Numbered from the stretch's first letter, positions 1 to 14,038 are shown. The stretch is 64,000 bases of DNA from Coriobacteriia bacterium (GCA_030652115.1 JAUSBK010000008.1:140236-204235); one strand, 5' to 3'. The notes: generated from the sequence alone by a model not told the origin. Numbers and translations are program-made.

Positions 1-303
1 GTGAGCGCTCGCGGATGGATCCTGCTCTTCAACATCTCCACCCGCATCCTGCTGCTCCCGCTCATCGCGGGAATCGCCTACGAGATCACCGTGAAGTGGG
101 CGGGGACGCACCCTGACAACCCGCTCGTGAAGGTGTTGCTCTGGCCGGGCATGCAGATGCAGCGACTGACGACCGCGCCGCCGGATGACAGCATGGTGGA
201 GATCGCAGTCGCGGCGATGAACCTCGTCGTTGCACGCGAGGATGCCGAAGCGGCAGCCCGCGGCGAGGCGCCAGCGTGCGTGCCGGAAACGATCGACCTG
301 TGA
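1..303 (+). CDS. DUF1385 family (YqhQ-like) membrane protein, 3' part only
   Basis: The window opens inside this gene. The 100 visible residues contain one hydrophobic segment (about residues 7-28) and the stretch PGMQMQRLTTAPPDDSMVEI. A 'W/PG.Q.LTT..PDDS..E.AI.A' ending is typical of DUF1385 proteins, which commonly sit just upstream of prfA in Gram-positive genomes. The GTG at position 1 is therefore probably an internal valine codon. The stop lies 12 nt before prfA, so the two are likely co-transcribed. The molecular function of the family is not established. Identification rests on the tail and the context. Confidence 0.75.
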   Translation: MSARGWILLFNISTRILLLPLIAGIAYEITVKWAGTHPDNPLVKVLLWPGMQMQRLTTAPPDDSMVEIAVAAMNLVVAREDAEAAARGEAPACVPETIDL

Positions 304-315
304 GGACCAGTCACC

Positions 316-1383
316 ATGCGTGAGAAGCTCCAGTCCATACTCGCGACCTACGATGAGATCACCGCGAAGCTCTCGGACCAGGCGGTCCTGAACGACCAGA
401 AGGAGTACGCCCGTCTGGCCAAGGAGCACTCGGCCATGACGCAGCTCGCAACGAAGATCCGCGAGTACTTCGGCGTGCTCGATGGCATCGCCGATGCTCG
501 GGAGATGCTCAAGACCGAGAGCGAAGCCGAGATGAAGGAGCTCGCGAAAGACGAGCTCGACGAACTCGAGGCGCACCTGGAACCGCTCGAGGAAGAGCTC
601 AAGGTGATGATGCTCCCGGCCGACCCGAACGACGAGAAGAACGTCATCGTCGAGATCCGCGCCGGTGCCGGTGGCGATGAGGCGGGCCTGTTCGCGGGCG
701 ACCTCTACCGCATGTACACGCGCTATGCCGAGACGCAGAAGTGGAAGGTCGAGGAGATCGACGCCGGCGAGAACGAAGTCGGCGGCTACAAAGACGTCTC
801 CTTCATGATCAAGGGCAAGGGCGTCTACTCGAAGATGAAGTTCGAGAGTGGCGTCCACCGCGTGCAGCGCGTGCCCGCCACCGAGAGCCAGGGCCGCATC
901 CACACGTCCACCGCGACCGTGGCGGTGCTGCCCGAGGCCGAGGACGTGGAGATCGAGATCAACCAGTGCGACCTTAGGGTCGACGTGTACCGCTCGAGCG
1001 GTCCCGGCGGCCAGAGCGTGAACACCACCGACTCGGCGGTCCGCATCACCCACCTGCCCACGGGCGTGGTCGTGCAGTCGCAGAACCAGAAGTCCCAGCT
1101 GCAGAACAAGGAGGCAGCGATGCGCGTGTTGCGCGCGCGCCTCTACGAGGCCGAAATGGACCGCCAGCAGGCCGAGCTCGGTGCCGCCCGCAAGAGCCAG
1201 ATCGGCTCGGGCGACAGGAGCGAGAAGATCCGCACCTACAACGTGCCGCAGGACCGCATCACCGACCACAGGATCGGGCTTACGGTGCACAACCTGCCGG
1301 GGGTGCTCATGGGGGACCTCGATGCCCTGCTCGAGGGGTTGGCGGCCGCCGACCGGGCCGAGCGGCTGGCGGCGGTGGTCTAG
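316..1383 (+). CDS. prfA: Peptide chain release factor 1
   Basis: Class I release factor for UAA and UAG. The 355 residues match the normal RF1 length. The codon-recognition tripeptide P187-A188-T189 lies in [15 protein letters not shown]. The catalytic GGQ (G231-G232-Q233) lies in [17 protein letters not shown]. The N-terminal 110 residues are the charged helical domain 1. The stop is immediately followed by the start of prmC, whose product methylates the GGQ glutamine, the classic functional pairing. The window's second release factor gene, prfB, lies near 55.7 kb. Confidence 0.98.
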   Translation: MREKLQSILATYDEITAKLSDQAVLNDQKEYARLAKEHSAMTQLATKIREYFGVLDGIADAREMLKTESEAEMKELAKDELDELEAHLEPLEEELKVMMLPADPNDEKNVIVEIRAGAGGDEAGLFAGDLYRMYTRYAETQKWKVEEIDAGENEVGGYKDVSFMIKGKGVYSKMKFESGVHRVQRVPATESQGRIHTSTATVAVLPEAEDVEIEINQCDLRVDVYRSSGPGGQSVNTTDSAVRITHLPTGVVVQSQNQKSQLQNKEAAMRVLRARLYEAEMDRQQAELGAARKSQIGSGDRSEKIRTYNVPQDRITDHRIGLTVHNLPGVLMGDLDALLEGLAAADRAERLAAVV

Positions 1384-2265
1384 GTGGCCGAGCGCGTCTG
1401 GACAGTCAAAGACGCGCTGGATTGGACAGTCGAGTTCCTCGGCCGCAAGAACGACGAGCATCCTCGTCGCTCGGCCGAGTGGCTGCTCTCATCGGCCACC
1501 GGGCTCTCGCGCGTGGAACTCTACGCCTACTTCGACCGCCCGCTCTCGCCCGAAGAACGCGAGCGGTATCGGACGCTCGTGGCGCGACGTGCCGAGGGGA
1601 TGCCGCTGCAGTACGTGACCGGCGAGATGCCCTTTCGCCACCTCGTGGTGCACGTGGAGCCCGGCGTGTTCATCCCGCGGCCGGAGACCGAGGTGCTCGT
1701 GGACGTGGCGCTCGAGCACATCGCGGACATGGCAGCGCCCCGGGTGATCGACCTCTGCACGGGGTCCGGCTGCGTAGCCGTGTCGATCGCAACCGAGCAT
1801 CCGGACGCTCGCGTATGGGCCGTCGAACTCGGACAGACGGCATTCGGTACCGCTTGTCGAAATGCGCTTCACGCGGAAGTAGCAGACAGGGTACAAGTAG
1901 TTCATGGAGACCTTTTCGATCCGCTGCCGGCAGAACTCCTCGGGACCATCGACTTCATCGTGTCGAACCCCCCGTACGTTCCCAGCGCGGATCTTCCCGA
2001 TCTGCCCGCCGAGGTGCTCGGCTTCGAGCCCCACGAGGCGCTCGATGGCGGCGCGGACGGGCTGGACGTCTTTCGACGGATCGCCGATGGGGCCGGGCGC
2101 TGGCTCACACCGGGGGGCGGACTCGCAATCGAACTCGACAGCGGGCGAGTGGCGAGCGCCGCGGCGCTCCTTGAAGCAGGATTTGAGGGTGTAACGGTCC
2201 GCAAGGACCTGACCGGACGGGACCGGATCGTCTATGCACGGAAAGGTAGGGCGATGCAGCCATGA
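1384..2265 (+). CDS. prmC: Release factor glutamine methyltransferase
   Basis: SAM-dependent N5-glutamine methyltransferase acting on the GGQ motif of RF1/RF2. The 293 residues have an N-terminal helical domain (about 1-80) and a Rossmann-type methyltransferase domain with the SAM motif IDLCTGSGCVAVSIA. The catalytic NPPY (N195-Y198) lies in IVSNPPYVPSADL. The GTG start directly abuts the prfA stop, and its last 4 nt overlap the next gene (ATGA), so prfA-prmC-tsaC forms a translationally coupled unit. A stretch around 1850-1920 is noticeably less GC-rich than its surroundings, but the frame stays open. Confidence 0.96.
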   Translation: MAERVWTVKDALDWTVEFLGRKNDEHPRRSAEWLLSSATGLSRVELYAYFDRPLSPEERERYRTLVARRAEGMPLQYVTGEMPFRHLVVHVEPGVFIPRPETEVLVDVALEHIADMAAPRVIDLCTGSGCVAVSIATEHPDARVWAVELGQTAFGTACRNALHAEVADRVQVVHGDLFDPLPAELLGTIDFIVSNPPYVPSADLPDLPAEVLGFEPHEALDGGADGLDVFRRIADGAGRWLTPGGGLAIELDSGRVASAAALLEAGFEGVTVRKDLTGRDRIVYARKGRAMQP

Positions 2266-2906
2266 ACAAGGTGATCCACATCGACCCCGAAAACCCCTCG
2301 GCGGAAGTCGTCAATCTCGCCGCCACGATCTTGAGGGACGGGGGCATCGTCGTGTTCCCGACCGAGACCGTGTATGGGATCGGCGCTTCCGCTACGTCGT
2401 GTCTGGGTCCGCAGGAGATCATCGACATCAAGATGCGGCCCAAGAACAAGCCCCTGCCGTGGCTCGTCGAGGATGAGGCGGCACTCGACAAGTACGGCGT
2501 GGAGGCACCCGAGTACGCTCACCGGCTTGCCAAGGCGTTCTGGCCCGGCGCTCTCACCATCGTGGTGAAGGCGGCCGACATCGTCGCACCCGAGTTCCGG
2601 GACGACCGCGGTGCAGTGGCGCTGCGCTCGCCGGACCACGAACTGGTGCAGGAGCTCATCCGCGCGAGCGGCGCGGCGATCATCACCACCTCGGCGAACA
2701 CCTCCGGCCAGCCCGCGGCCGCGTCGTTCGAGGAGCTTGAGGAGCGCATCATCGCGGCGGCCGACGTCACCCTCGACGGTGGGGAGACGCCGCACAAGCA
2801 GGCGTCCACGGTCGTGGATTGCACGGGTCCCGAGCCGATCGTGACGAGGATCGGTCCGGTCCCTGCCGAGGAGATCATGGCCGTTGCCAAAGGGCTGACG
2901 GCCTAG
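2262..2906 (+). CDS. tsaC: L-threonylcarbamoyladenylate synthase (TsaC/Sua5/YwlC family)
   Basis: Makes threonylcarbamoyl-AMP from threonine, bicarbonate and ATP, the first step of the universal t6A37 modification of ANN-decoding tRNAs. The 214 residues are the YrdC domain alone, with the characteristic GGIVVFPTETVYGIG near the N-terminus, KMRPKNKPLPWLV, and ITTSANTSGQPAA in the second half. There is no C-terminal Sua5 extension, so this is the short TsaC/YwlC form. It overlaps prmC by 4 nt. Confidence 0.94.
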   Translation: MNKVIHIDPENPSAEVVNLAATILRDGGIVVFPTETVYGIGASATSCLGPQEIIDIKMRPKNKPLPWLVEDEAALDKYGVEAPEYAHRLAKAFWPGALTIVVKAADIVAPEFRDDRGAVALRSPDHELVQELIRASGAAIITTSANTSGQPAAASFEELEERIIAAADVTLDGGETPHKQASTVVDCTGPEPIVTRIGPVPAEEIMAVAKGLTA

Positions 2907-2930
2907 GGCCGAACGGCTTCGTTGATACGC

Positions 2931-2973
2931 TACAATCTGCGGGAGGCGCCCGTCACCGGGCAGCCTCCCGCAG
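2931..2973 (+). promoter_or_regulatory. TACAAT box and perfect 11-bp hairpin between tsaC and rpiB
   Basis: TACAAT (2931-2936) is immediately followed by CTGCGGGAGGC (2937-2947) paired with GCCTCCCGCAG (2963-2973), with an inner GCCCG/CGGGC helix. No U-run follows, so a standard terminator is not well supported. It could be a weak tsaC terminator or an element in the rpiB leader. The hairpin is certain as sequence; the function is a guess. Confidence 0.45.
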
Positions 2974-2991
2974 CCGTCGTTAGGGGAGTCC

Positions 2992-3438
2992 ATGCGCATC
3001 TACCTCGGCGCCGATCACGCCGGCTTCCAACTCAAGGAGCATGTCCGCGAAACGCTCCGCGCGTTCGGCCACGAGGTGGTGGACGTGGGGACCGCCGCCG
3101 AGGACTCGGTGGACTACCCGGACTATGCCCGGGAGGTAGCGCTCGCGGTCGGGAGCGGCAAAGCCGATTTCGGCGTGCTCGTGTGCGGCACCGGCCTTGG
3201 GATGGCGATAGCCGCCAACAAGTTCGCCGGCGTGCGGGCGGTTCCGCTCTCGGATCCCGAGATGGCGCGCATGGCGCGGCGGCACAACAACGCGAACGTG
3301 ATCACGCTGGCGGGCAGGTATCTCGAGCCGGCTCAGGCCGACGCGGTGCTCGAGGCCTTCCTTTCAACCGAGTACGAGAACGGGCGTCACCAGCGCCGGA
3401 TCGACAAGATCACCGGGTTCGAAGACAGTCAGGCGTAA
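2992..3438 (+). CDS. rpiB: Ribose 5-phosphate isomerase B
   Basis: Interconverts ribose 5-phosphate and ribulose 5-phosphate in the pentose phosphate pathway. The 148 residues are the normal RpiB/LacAB size. Visible motifs are the N-terminal [15 protein letters not shown], the catalytic Cys65 in [15 protein letters not shown], and [15 protein letters not shown]. The ATG follows TAGGGGAG. It lies 14 nt upstream of glyA and is probably co-transcribed with it. A split transketolase of the same pathway is encoded near 58 kb. Confidence 0.97.
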   Translation: MRIYLGADHAGFQLKEHVRETLRAFGHEVVDVGTAAEDSVDYPDYAREVALAVGSGKADFGVLVCGTGLGMAIAANKFAGVRAVPLSDPEMARMARRHNNANVITLAGRYLEPAQADAVLEAFLSTEYENGRHQRRIDKITGFEDSQA

Positions 3439-3452
3439 CGGAAGGAACCGAG

Positions 3453-4697
3453 ATGGCGCTGCGCTACCTGCCCCAGTCCGACCCCGAGCTCGCTCAGGCG
3501 ATCGACGCCGAGTTGGCACGGCAGCGGGGCACGATCGAGCTGATCGCGTCGGAGAACTTCGTCTCGATGGCCGTGCTCGAAGCCGCGGGCACCGTGCTTA
3601 CGAACAAGTACGCCGAGGGCCTGCCGGGCAAGCGCTACTACGGCGGTTGCGAGCGCGTGGATGTGGTGGAGAACCTCGCGCGCGACCGCGCGAAGGCGCT
3701 CTTCGGCGCCGAGCACGCCAACGTACAGCCTCACGCGGGCGCGCCGGCGAACCTCGCCGCCTTCTACGCCTTCATGCAGCCGGGCGACACCTACCTCGGC
3801 ATGAGTCTCGCCATGGGTGGACACCTCACGCATGGCTCGCCAGTCAACTTCTCGGGCAAGTGGTTCAACGTGGTGCCCTACGGCCTGGGCCCCGACGAGC
3901 GCATCGACTACGACGAGGTCGAGCGACTCGCCAAAGAGCATCGGCCGACGATGATCGTGGCCGGTGCCTCGGCGTACCCACGCATCATCGACTTTGAGCG
4001 GTTCGGGGCGATCGCCGCCGAGGTGGGCGCAAAGCTCATGGTGGACATGGCGCACATCGCCGGCCTCGTGGCCACAGGCGCGCATCCGTCGCCCGTCCCG
4101 CACGCCGACGTGGTGACCTCGACCACGCACAAGACGCTCCGCGGCCCGAGAAGCGGTCTCATCCTCTGCAAAGCCGAGCACCAGGTCGCCATCGACAAGG
4201 CGGTCTTCCCGGGCATCCAGGGCGGTCCGCTCGAGCACATCATCGCGGCGAAGGCGGCCGCGTTTTCCGAGGCGATGCAGCCGGAGTTCAAGGCGTACAT
4301 CGATTCTGTCGTCGTCAACGCTCGCGTAATGGGCGAGGCGATGGTCGAGGCGGGCTTGCGGCTCGTCTCAGGCGGTACCGACAACCACCTGATGCTCGTG
4401 GACCTGCGCCCTGCGCAGGTCACCGGCAAAGACGCGGAGAGGCTGCTCGAAGAGGTCGGCTTCACGGTGAACAAGAACGCCATCCCGAACGACCCGGAGA
4501 GCCCGTTCGTCACGAGCGGCATCCGCGTCGGTTCGGCGGCGATGACCACACGCGGCTTCAACGAGGAGGAGGCCCACACCGTGGGACGCCTGCTCGCCGA
4601 GACGATCTTCAAGCGCGACGAGCCCGCGAAGCTCGAGGCCATCAAGGCCGAGGTCCGCGCGCTCGTGGATGCGCACCCGCTCTATCCCGAGCTCTAG
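3453..4697 (+). CDS. glyA: Serine hydroxymethyltransferase
   Basis: PLP enzyme converting serine and tetrahydrofolate to glycine and methylene-tetrahydrofolate. The start at ATG 3453 (after GGAAGG) gives 414 residues, the usual bacterial length; the open frame continues far upstream but that part overlaps rpiB and lacks family similarity. Motifs are LIASENFVS near the N-terminus, KRYYGGCE, and the PLP lysine K227 in [12 protein letters not shown]. It forms an rpiB-glyA-upp-deaminase series with short gaps, giving a one-carbon and pyrimidine nucleotide neighbourhood. Confidence 0.98.
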   Translation: MALRYLPQSDPELAQAIDAELARQRGTIELIASENFVSMAVLEAAGTVLTNKYAEGLPGKRYYGGCERVDVVENLARDRAKALFGAEHANVQPHAGAPANLAAFYAFMQPGDTYLGMSLAMGGHLTHGSPVNFSGKWFNVVPYGLGPDERIDYDEVERLAKEHRPTMIVAGASAYPRIIDFERFGAIAAEVGAKLMVDMAHIAGLVATGAHPSPVPHADVVTSTTHKTLRGPRSGLILCKAEHQVAIDKAVFPGIQGGPLEHIIAAKAAAFSEAMQPEFKAYIDSVVVNARVMGEAMVEAGLRLVSGGTDNHLMLVDLRPAQVTGKDAERLLEEVGFTVNKNAIPNDPESPFVTSGIRVGSAAMTTRGFNEEEAHTVGRLLAETIFKRDEPAKLEAIKAEVRALVDAHPLYPEL

Positions 4698-4712
4698 CCC
4701 AAGGAGACCCGC

Positions 4713-5360
4713 ATGGTACGCGATGCACGCTGGGACAACGTGGTCGTCGTCGACCACCCGCTCGTGCAGCACAAGCTTTCCATCCTGCGCGACATAGGGA
4801 CCGGCGCGAAGGAGTTCCGCGAGCTCGTGAAGGAGCTTGCGATGCTCGAGGCGTATGAGGCGACGCGCTCGTTCCAGCTTGCCGAGACCGTCGTCAACAC
4901 GCCGATCACGGCCACGACCACGTTCGTGCTGGCAGGGAAGAAGGTCGCCGTCATCCCGATCCTGCGCGCGGGTCTAGGGATGGTCGAGGGCATCCTCGAA
5001 CTCATCCCTGCGGCGAAGGTGGGGCACGTCGGCCTCTATCGCGACCCGGAGACGCTGCAGCCTGTCGAGTACTACTGCAAGCTCCCCGAGGACATCGGCG
5101 AGCGCGACGTGCTGATCGTCGATCCGATGCTCGCGACCGGCGGCTCGGCCGCCGCTGCGGTGAAGTTCCTGCGCGAGCGCGGTGCGCGCGAAATCAACCT
5201 GCTCGTGCTGATCGCGGCCCCCGAGGGCATCGAGGAGTTCAACCGCAGCTGCGATAACGTGCGCATCTACACCTGCGCGATCGACAGCCATCTGAACGAT
5301 CACGGCTACATCGTGCCCGGACTTGGCGACGCGGGCGATCGCCTCTTCGGCACGAAGTAG
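4713..5360 (+). CDS. upp: Uracil phosphoribosyltransferase
   Basis: Salvage enzyme making UMP from uracil and PRPP. The 215 residues match bacterial Upp. The PRPP-binding loop is seen in [13 protein letters not shown], and the uracil-binding C-terminal region in the [13 protein letters not shown] stretch. An AAGGAG site precedes the ATG by 6 nt. The gene sits 15 nt after glyA and 15 nt before the dCMP deaminase gene, so all three are probably one transcript. Confidence 0.97.
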   Translation: MVRDARWDNVVVVDHPLVQHKLSILRDIGTGAKEFRELVKELAMLEAYEATRSFQLAETVVNTPITATTTFVLAGKKVAVIPILRAGLGMVEGILELIPAAKVGHVGLYRDPETLQPVEYYCKLPEDIGERDVLIVDPMLATGGSAAAAVKFLRERGAREINLLVLIAAPEGIEEFNRSCDNVRIYTCAIDSHLNDHGYIVPGLGDAGDRLFGTK

Positions 5361-5375
5361 CGAGGGGAGGCAGCG

Positions 5376-5834
5376 GTGGCGCGCCCGTCGTGGGACGAGT
5401 ACTTCATGGCCATCACCGACCAGGTGGCCCAGCGTGCCACGTGCACGCGGCGTCACATCGGCGCCGTGCTCGTGAAAGACAAGCGCATTCTCGCCACCGG
5501 CTACAACGGCGTGCCGTCGGGGCTCGCGCACTGCGACGAGGTCGGCTGCCTGCGCGAGAAGCTCGGGATCCCATCGGGCACGCAACATGAGCTGTGCCGC
5601 GGCATCCACGCCGAGCAGAACGCGGTCATCCAGGCGGCACGGCACGGCATCGCCATCGACGGCGCCACCGTGTACTGCACGCACCAGCCGTGCGTGCTGT
5701 GCGCCAAGATCCTCATCAACGCCGGGGTGAAGGAGATCGTCTACCGCGAGGCATACCCCGACGAACTCTCGACCGAGATGCTCGCCGAGGCAGGGATCAC
5801 GCCGAGGCGCTTCGCAAGCGGTGAGGACGCGTGA
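5376..5834 (+). CDS. comEB: dCMP deaminase family protein (ComEB-like)
   Basis: Zinc-dependent cytidine/deoxycytidylate deaminase family; most members convert dCMP to dUMP for dTTP synthesis. In the 152 residues the zinc and catalytic motif is HAEQ (in [15 protein letters not shown]) followed by QPCVLCAK, the PCxxC signature. GTG start after GAGGGGAGG. The last 4 nt overlap the wecA-like gene. The ComEB name reflects family similarity, not evidence of a competence role. Confidence 0.92.
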   Translation: MARPSWDEYFMAITDQVAQRATCTRRHIGAVLVKDKRILATGYNGVPSGLAHCDEVGCLREKLGIPSGTQHELCRGIHAEQNAVIQAARHGIAIDGATVYCTHQPCVLCAKILINAGVKEIVYREAYPDELSTEMLAEAGITPRRFASGEDA

Positions 5835-6904
5835 ACCTCGTCCCGCACCTGCTCGTGATCGCGACGGCACTCGGCGTCACGCTTGTACTCACGCCGGTGG
5901 TGCGCCTGGTTGGCGTGCGGTGGGGGATCGTGGCTCACACGGGCGGCAGGCACGTGCACACCGGTGCGATACCGCGGATCGGTGGCGTCGCCATGTTCGC
6001 CGGCTTCGCGGCCGCCGTGCTGGTGCGATGGCTTGGCGAACGACTCTGGGGATGGCCGCCGGCGCTCACCCTCATCGGTGAGCCCGCACTCGGCGTTCTG
6101 GCGGGGCTTGCGATCATGTTCGGCGTTGGCTTGCTCGACGACGTGGTCGACCTCACGCCATGGCAGAAGCTGCTCGGTCAGGTGATCGCCGCAGGCGTGG
6201 CGTATGCAGGCGGCGTGCGCATCGACTTCGTGGGCAACCCGTTCGGCGGAGGGCTGCTGCTTATCGGCGTGCTCTCGCTGCCGGTGACGGTGTTCTGGAT
6301 GGTGGGTTTCGCGAACGTGGTGAATCTCATCGACGGCCTCGACGGCCTCGCCGCCGGCATCACGGCGATCGCTGCGGTGAGCCTCCTCGTGCTCGCCCAG
6401 GAGACCAACCAGCCGCTTGCAGCCGTTCTGGCAGCGGCTCTCGTGGGGGTATGCGTGGGATTCCTGCGCTACAACTTCAACCCGGCGTCGATCTTCATGG
6501 GGGATTCGGGGGCGTTGTTCCTCGGGTTCTGCCTTGCGTGCATATCGCTTCTCGGCGTGATGAAGTCGGTCGCGGCGATCACGCTGGTCGTGCCGCTGCT
6601 CATCTTAGGCGTGCCGGTGTTCGACACGTTCTCGGCGATCGTGCGGCGTCGCAGGAGCGGTCGGCCGTTCCACGAGGCCGACAAGGGCCACATCCACCAC
6701 CGGTTGCTGGGTCGCGGATTCAGCCAGCGGCAGACGGTGCTCATCATCTACGTGTGGTCGGTCGCGCTTGCGGTGGGCGGGTACGCGATGCGGTGGGTCG
6801 CGCCGCTCTTCAAGATACTCACGTTCGCCGTGCTTGCCGGTCTCTCGGGGCTGATGGCGTACTGGCTGGGTCTGTTTGAGGTGGCCCACCACGACGACGA
6901 GTAG
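5831..6904 (+). CDS. Undecaprenyl-phosphate GlcNAc-1-phosphate transferase (WecA/TagO family)
   Basis: Polytopic membrane enzyme that starts lipid-linked glycan synthesis by moving a HexNAc-1-phosphate from UDP-sugar to undecaprenyl phosphate. The 357 residues have about 10-11 membrane segments and all family motifs: [40 protein letters not shown], and [15 protein letters not shown]. It probably supplies the primer for the envelope polysaccharide genes at 15.9-29.7 kb. GTG start, overlapping the deaminase gene by 4 nt. Confidence 0.93.
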   Translation: MNLVPHLLVIATALGVTLVLTPVVRLVGVRWGIVAHTGGRHVHTGAIPRIGGVAMFAGFAAAVLVRWLGERLWGWPPALTLIGEPALGVLAGLAIMFGVGLLDDVVDLTPWQKLLGQVIAAGVAYAGGVRIDFVGNPFGGGLLLIGVLSLPVTVFWMVGFANVVNLIDGLDGLAAGITAIAAVSLLVLAQETNQPLAAVLAAALVGVCVGFLRYNFNPASIFMGDSGALFLGFCLACISLLGVMKSVAAITLVVPLLILGVPVFDTFSAIVRRRRSGRPFHEADKGHIHHRLLGRGFSQRQTVLIIYVWSVALAVGGYAMRWVAPLFKILTFAVLAGLSGLMAYWLGLFEVAHHDDE

Positions 6905-6975
6905 GGCGCCCGGCACCCCTTTGCGGGAGCCGTCGCGGTAAGTCGCCAAGCTCCTGCACACGCCTCCGCGTGTTT

Positions 6976-7006
6976 TGTTGTTGCAGTCTTAACGTTGTTG
7001 TATAGT
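6976..7006 (+). promoter_or_regulatory. Candidate promoter of the ATP synthase operon
   Basis: In the 260-nt gap before the ATP synthase genes an AT-richer patch holds TATAGT (7001-7006) as a -10 box. Possible -35 boxes are TTGTTG (6976-6981, 19-nt spacer) and TGTTGC (6979-6984, 16 nt). Neither is a good -35 match. The remaining 150 nt to atpI would be an untranslated leader with a short GC hairpin near 7019-7040. Confidence 0.4.
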
Positions 7007-7164
7007 GAGCACGCTTTCTGAGGCCACCCCCGGGGCCTTCGACGCGGAACTCACTGCACGCCGTTCTCTACGGCCGCGCCTCCGCAGTCCATCCTCCCCG
7101 GCTGTGACCTCGTACGGGTGAGGGACGCAAGCGAAGGGACCGCGCGATTTCCGCTGTATCCTCC

Positions 7165-7467
7165 GTGTTCGGCAATCCTGTCGTCGCCGCAGCGCTCGGT
7201 GCGCTGCTCGGCGTTCTCTTCACGTTCATCTCCCACCGCGCGAGCGGGTTCGTGACCGCGCGCGACCCGATGCGGGGCGTGGCCTTCTATGGAGCGGTCA
7301 TGGTGGCCCGGATGATCACCGCGGTCGCCGCACTCGGCATCTACTTCATCGCAGCGCGCGACGGTCTCGCGCCCTTCGGCATGGCGCTCGGCCTGTCATT
7401 CATCGCCGGTCTCGGTTTCGAGGCCGTGAAGGCATCCCGGATTCCCACGTCGCACACGCCCGCTTAG
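7165..7467 (+). CDS. Small membrane protein in the atpI position (ATP synthase subunit I-like)
   Basis: A 100-residue protein with three predicted membrane segments (about 5-25, 37-62, 67-88), directly upstream of atpB, where AtpI, a c-ring assembly or magnesium-related accessory protein, is normally found. Sequence identity to AtpI is not obvious by eye; position and topology carry the call. The GTG 7165 start has no clear ribosome-binding site. An in-frame ATT at 7147 lies 7 nt after AAGGGA, so a rare ATT start giving six more residues cannot be excluded. Confidence 0.7.
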   Translation: MFGNPVVAAALGALLGVLFTFISHRASGFVTARDPMRGVAFYGAVMVARMITAVAALGIYFIAARDGLAPFGMALGLSFIAGLGFEAVKASRIPTSHTPA

Positions 7468-7485
7468 AGGAGGGGGACCGCAATC

Positions 7486-8295
7486 GTGTCTGCACCAGTT
7501 GTCAGCACCGCCGGGTTGGCCGCAGAGGCAAACCCGATGTCCGAGAAGATCGCGGAGTTGTTGCACGAGCTTTCCGTGCTGCCGTTCTCCGAGCACTCCG
7601 CGTTCAGCCTGACGAACTACATGTTCTGGCTGATCATCGGCGTCGCGCTCGTGCTCATCTTCTTCATCGCGGCGTCGCGCAAAGTCAGCCTGGTGCCCAG
7701 CGGCATCGGCAACCTCGCCGAGGCAGGCGTGGAGTTCGTGCGCAACGGGATCTGCGTTGACGTCATGGGCCCCGAGGGGAAGAAGTACTTCCCGTTCCTC
7801 GGCACCATCTTCTTCTTCGTGCTCTTCAACAACCTGCTCGGGAACATCCCGCCCGCGCTGCCCGGAACCGGTACCGTGGGCACCACGTTCACGTGGGCCA
7901 TCATCGTGTTCCTCGTGTACAACGGGATCGGCATCAAGAAGGTCGGATTCGGCAAGTACATGAAGAGCTTCGTGCCGCACGGAACGCCGTTCTGGCTCGC
8001 GCCGATCATCTTCCTGATCGAGATCATCTCGCACCTGCTGCGCCCGTTCACGCTGGGTATCCGACTCTTCGCCAACATGTATGCCGGGCACATCATGCTC
8101 GGCGTCTTCGCGATCTTTGCGGCGCTCGCCATCGAACACTTCTCGGCCACGAGCTTCATCGTGTTGCCGCTGTCGGTTCTGATGCAGATCATCCTGCGCG
8201 CCTTCGAGCTGATGGTCGCCGTGCTTCAGGCGTACATCTTCTCGATCCTCACCGCCGTCTACATCGACGGCGCGCTGCACGCGGGTGAGCACTAA
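7486..8295 (+). CDS. atpB: ATP synthase F0 subunit a
   Basis: Forms the proton half-channels against the c-ring. In the 269 residues there are about six membrane segments, with the essential arginine in the conserved LGIRLFANMYAGHI segment and the C-terminal signature FELMVAVLQAYIFSILTAVYI region. GTG start about 10 nt after AGAGGAGGGGG. It is followed by a 97-nt gap before atpE, larger than other gaps in the operon. Confidence 0.96.
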   Translation: MSAPVVSTAGLAAEANPMSEKIAELLHELSVLPFSEHSAFSLTNYMFWLIIGVALVLIFFIAASRKVSLVPSGIGNLAEAGVEFVRNGICVDVMGPEGKKYFPFLGTIFFFVLFNNLLGNIPPALPGTGTVGTTFTWAIIVFLVYNGIGIKKVGFGKYMKSFVPHGTPFWLAPIIFLIEIISHLLRPFTLGIRLFANMYAGHIMLGVFAIFAALAIEHFSATSFIVLPLSVLMQIILRAFELMVAVLQAYIFSILTAVYIDGALHAGEH

Positions 8296-8329
8296 CAGGT
8301 GTCAACCGCCGCAAGGACACGCGGCGTGA

Positions 8330-8602
<273 letters not shown>

Positions 8603-8634
8603 GAGCCACAGAAAGCACGAGAGGAGCGAACAGC

Positions 8635-9135
8635 GTGGAACTCATCATCCCAGGTACCACCGAGATGTTTGTCAATCTCGTCGCGGCGGCCATTCTCTTC
8701 ATCGTTTTAGGGAAGTTCGCGTTCCCGCCGATCACGAAGATGCTGGACGAGCGCGCCACCAAGATCCGCGAGTCACTCGAGAGGGCCGAAGACACCCGTG
8801 TCGAGGCCGAGCGGCTCCTGGACGAGTACAAGGTGCAGATGGCCGAGGCTCGCGCCGAGGCCACGCAGGTCATCGAGCAGGGCCGCAAGGTGGCCGAGTC
8901 GATGAAGACCGAGATCCTCGCCAAGGCCAAGGAAGAGGCCGAGGCCGAGAAGGTCAAGGCGATCGCCGCCATCAACGCCGAGAAAGAGTCTGCCATGGCC
9001 GAGCTCAGGGGCCAGGTAGCCGACCTCTCGGTCGCGGTCGCGGGAAAGATCATCGGTTCGAGCCTTTCGCGGTCCGACCACGAGGCGCTCATCGACAAGT
9101 ACCTCGCTGAAGTGGGGAGCTTGAATGAGAACTAG
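8635..9135 (+). CDS. atpF: ATP synthase F0 subunit b
   Basis: Peripheral stalk. In the 166 residues one N-terminal membrane helix (about 8-27, ending in VLGKFAF) is followed by a long charged helix rich in Ala, Glu, Lys and Arg that forms the right-handed coiled-coil dimer. GTG start after GAGAGGAG. Its 3' end overlaps atpH by 11 nt, suggesting translational coupling of the two stator subunits. Confidence 0.95.
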   Translation: MELIIPGTTEMFVNLVAAAILFIVLGKFAFPPITKMLDERATKIRESLERAEDTRVEAERLLDEYKVQMAEARAEATQVIEQGRKVAESMKTEILAKAKEEAEAEKVKAIAAINAEKESAMAELRGQVADLSVAVAGKIIGSSLSRSDHEALIDKYLAEVGSLNEN

Positions 9136-9682
9136 CGAGACGATCGAGACCCACGCCCGGGTCCTCTTCGAGCTCGCCACGCTCGCCGACGTCGTGGATG
9201 CAGTCGACGCCGACCTCGCATCGGTCGCAAAGGCCGTGCGTGGCCACGTCGACTTGCATCAGACGCTCCGGGACACGGGCCTGCCCGCCGAGAAGAAGCG
9301 CGACATCATGCGCGACATCTTCGGCGAATCGGTCACACCCGAAGCGCTCGCGATCGTCACGCTCATGGTCGAGCGCGGCCTCACCGACTCGCTCGGTGAT
9401 CTCGCGCGCGTCTTCAGCGAGACCGCCGAGGCTCGCCGTGGCGTCGTGGTCGCCGATGTGACCACGGCTATCGAACTCGACGAAGCGCTGCGGGCGAAGC
9501 TCGTCAAGCAGCTGTCCGAAGCCACGGGGCGGCCCGTCACCCTGCGCGAGCGGGTGGACGCATCCGTCCTCGGTGGTATCCGCATCAACATTGCCGGCCG
9601 CGTGCTCGACGGGACCGTTGCGTCCCAACTCGACGGCGTGCGTCAGGCTCTCACGAACGTACGTCAGGGAGGTGAGGCGTAA
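9125..9682 (+). CDS. atpH: ATP synthase F1 subunit delta
   Basis: Connects the peripheral stalk to the alpha3-beta3 head. The 185 residues match the OSCP/delta family length. The N-terminal helical domain runs to about residue 105. The C-terminal part has the expected SEATGRPVTLRERVDASVLG and GGIRINIAGRVLDGTV signature. It starts inside atpF and its stop abuts the atpA start. Confidence 0.95.
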   Translation: MRTSETIETHARVLFELATLADVVDAVDADLASVAKAVRGHVDLHQTLRDTGLPAEKKRDIMRDIFGESVTPEALAIVTLMVERGLTDSLGDLARVFSETAEARRGVVVADVTTAIELDEALRAKLVKQLSEATGRPVTLRERVDASVLGGIRINIAGRVLDGTVASQLDGVRQALTNVRQGGEA

Positions 9683-11254
<1,572 letters not shown>

Positions 11255-11257
11255 GCG

Positions 11258-13580
<2,323 letters not shown>

Positions 13581-13582
13581 CC

Positions 13583-14011
13583 ATGGCCCGTACCCTCCTG
13601 TGCGAGATCGTCACTCCGGAGAAGATCGTCTACACCAACGAGGTGGAGATGGTCGTCGCTCCCACGCTCGACGGCGAGGTGGGCATCCTGCCGCTCCACG
13701 CTCCGCTCGTGACCGTTCTGCGCCCGGGCGAGCTTCGCGTGCGCTACAACGACGGCAAGGACGTCGAATGGTTTGCGGTCTCCGGCGGCTACCTGCAGGT
13801 CTACAACGACAAGGTGATCGTGCTGGCGGACGCCGCCGAGCATGCGTCGCGGGTGGACGTGGACCGTGCGCGCCAGGCGAAGGAGCTCCTCGAGCAGCGC
13901 ATGGCCACGATCAAGGAGAAGCCGCTCATGGAGCGCGAGGACATGTCGGAGTGCGAGGAAGATCTGAAGTGGTGCGAGGTCCAGCTCCAGGTGGCCGAGC
14001 GTCGCTCGTAG
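13583..14011 (+). CDS. atpC: ATP synthase F1 subunit epsilon
   Basis: Rotor foot and regulatory subunit. In the 142 residues the N-terminal beta-sandwich (to about 85) contains the conserved GEVGILPLHAPLVT, and the C-terminal helices follow (DVDRARQAKELLEQR). Last gene of the operon, 2 nt after atpD, followed 27 nt later by a strong hairpin. Confidence 0.95.
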   Translation: MARTLLCEIVTPEKIVYTNEVEMVVAPTLDGEVGILPLHAPLVTVLRPGELRVRYNDGKDVEWFAVSGGYLQVYNDKVIVLADAAEHASRVDVDRARQAKELLEQRMATIKEKPLMEREDMSECEEDLKWCEVQLQVAERRS

Positions 14012-14038
14012 CGCTTCACACGGATCAGTAACGTGATA

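Noticed and set aside
5376..5834. Competence operon inferred from ComEB and ComF homologues
   Set aside because: Both families are general housekeeping members and no DNA uptake gene lies beside them.
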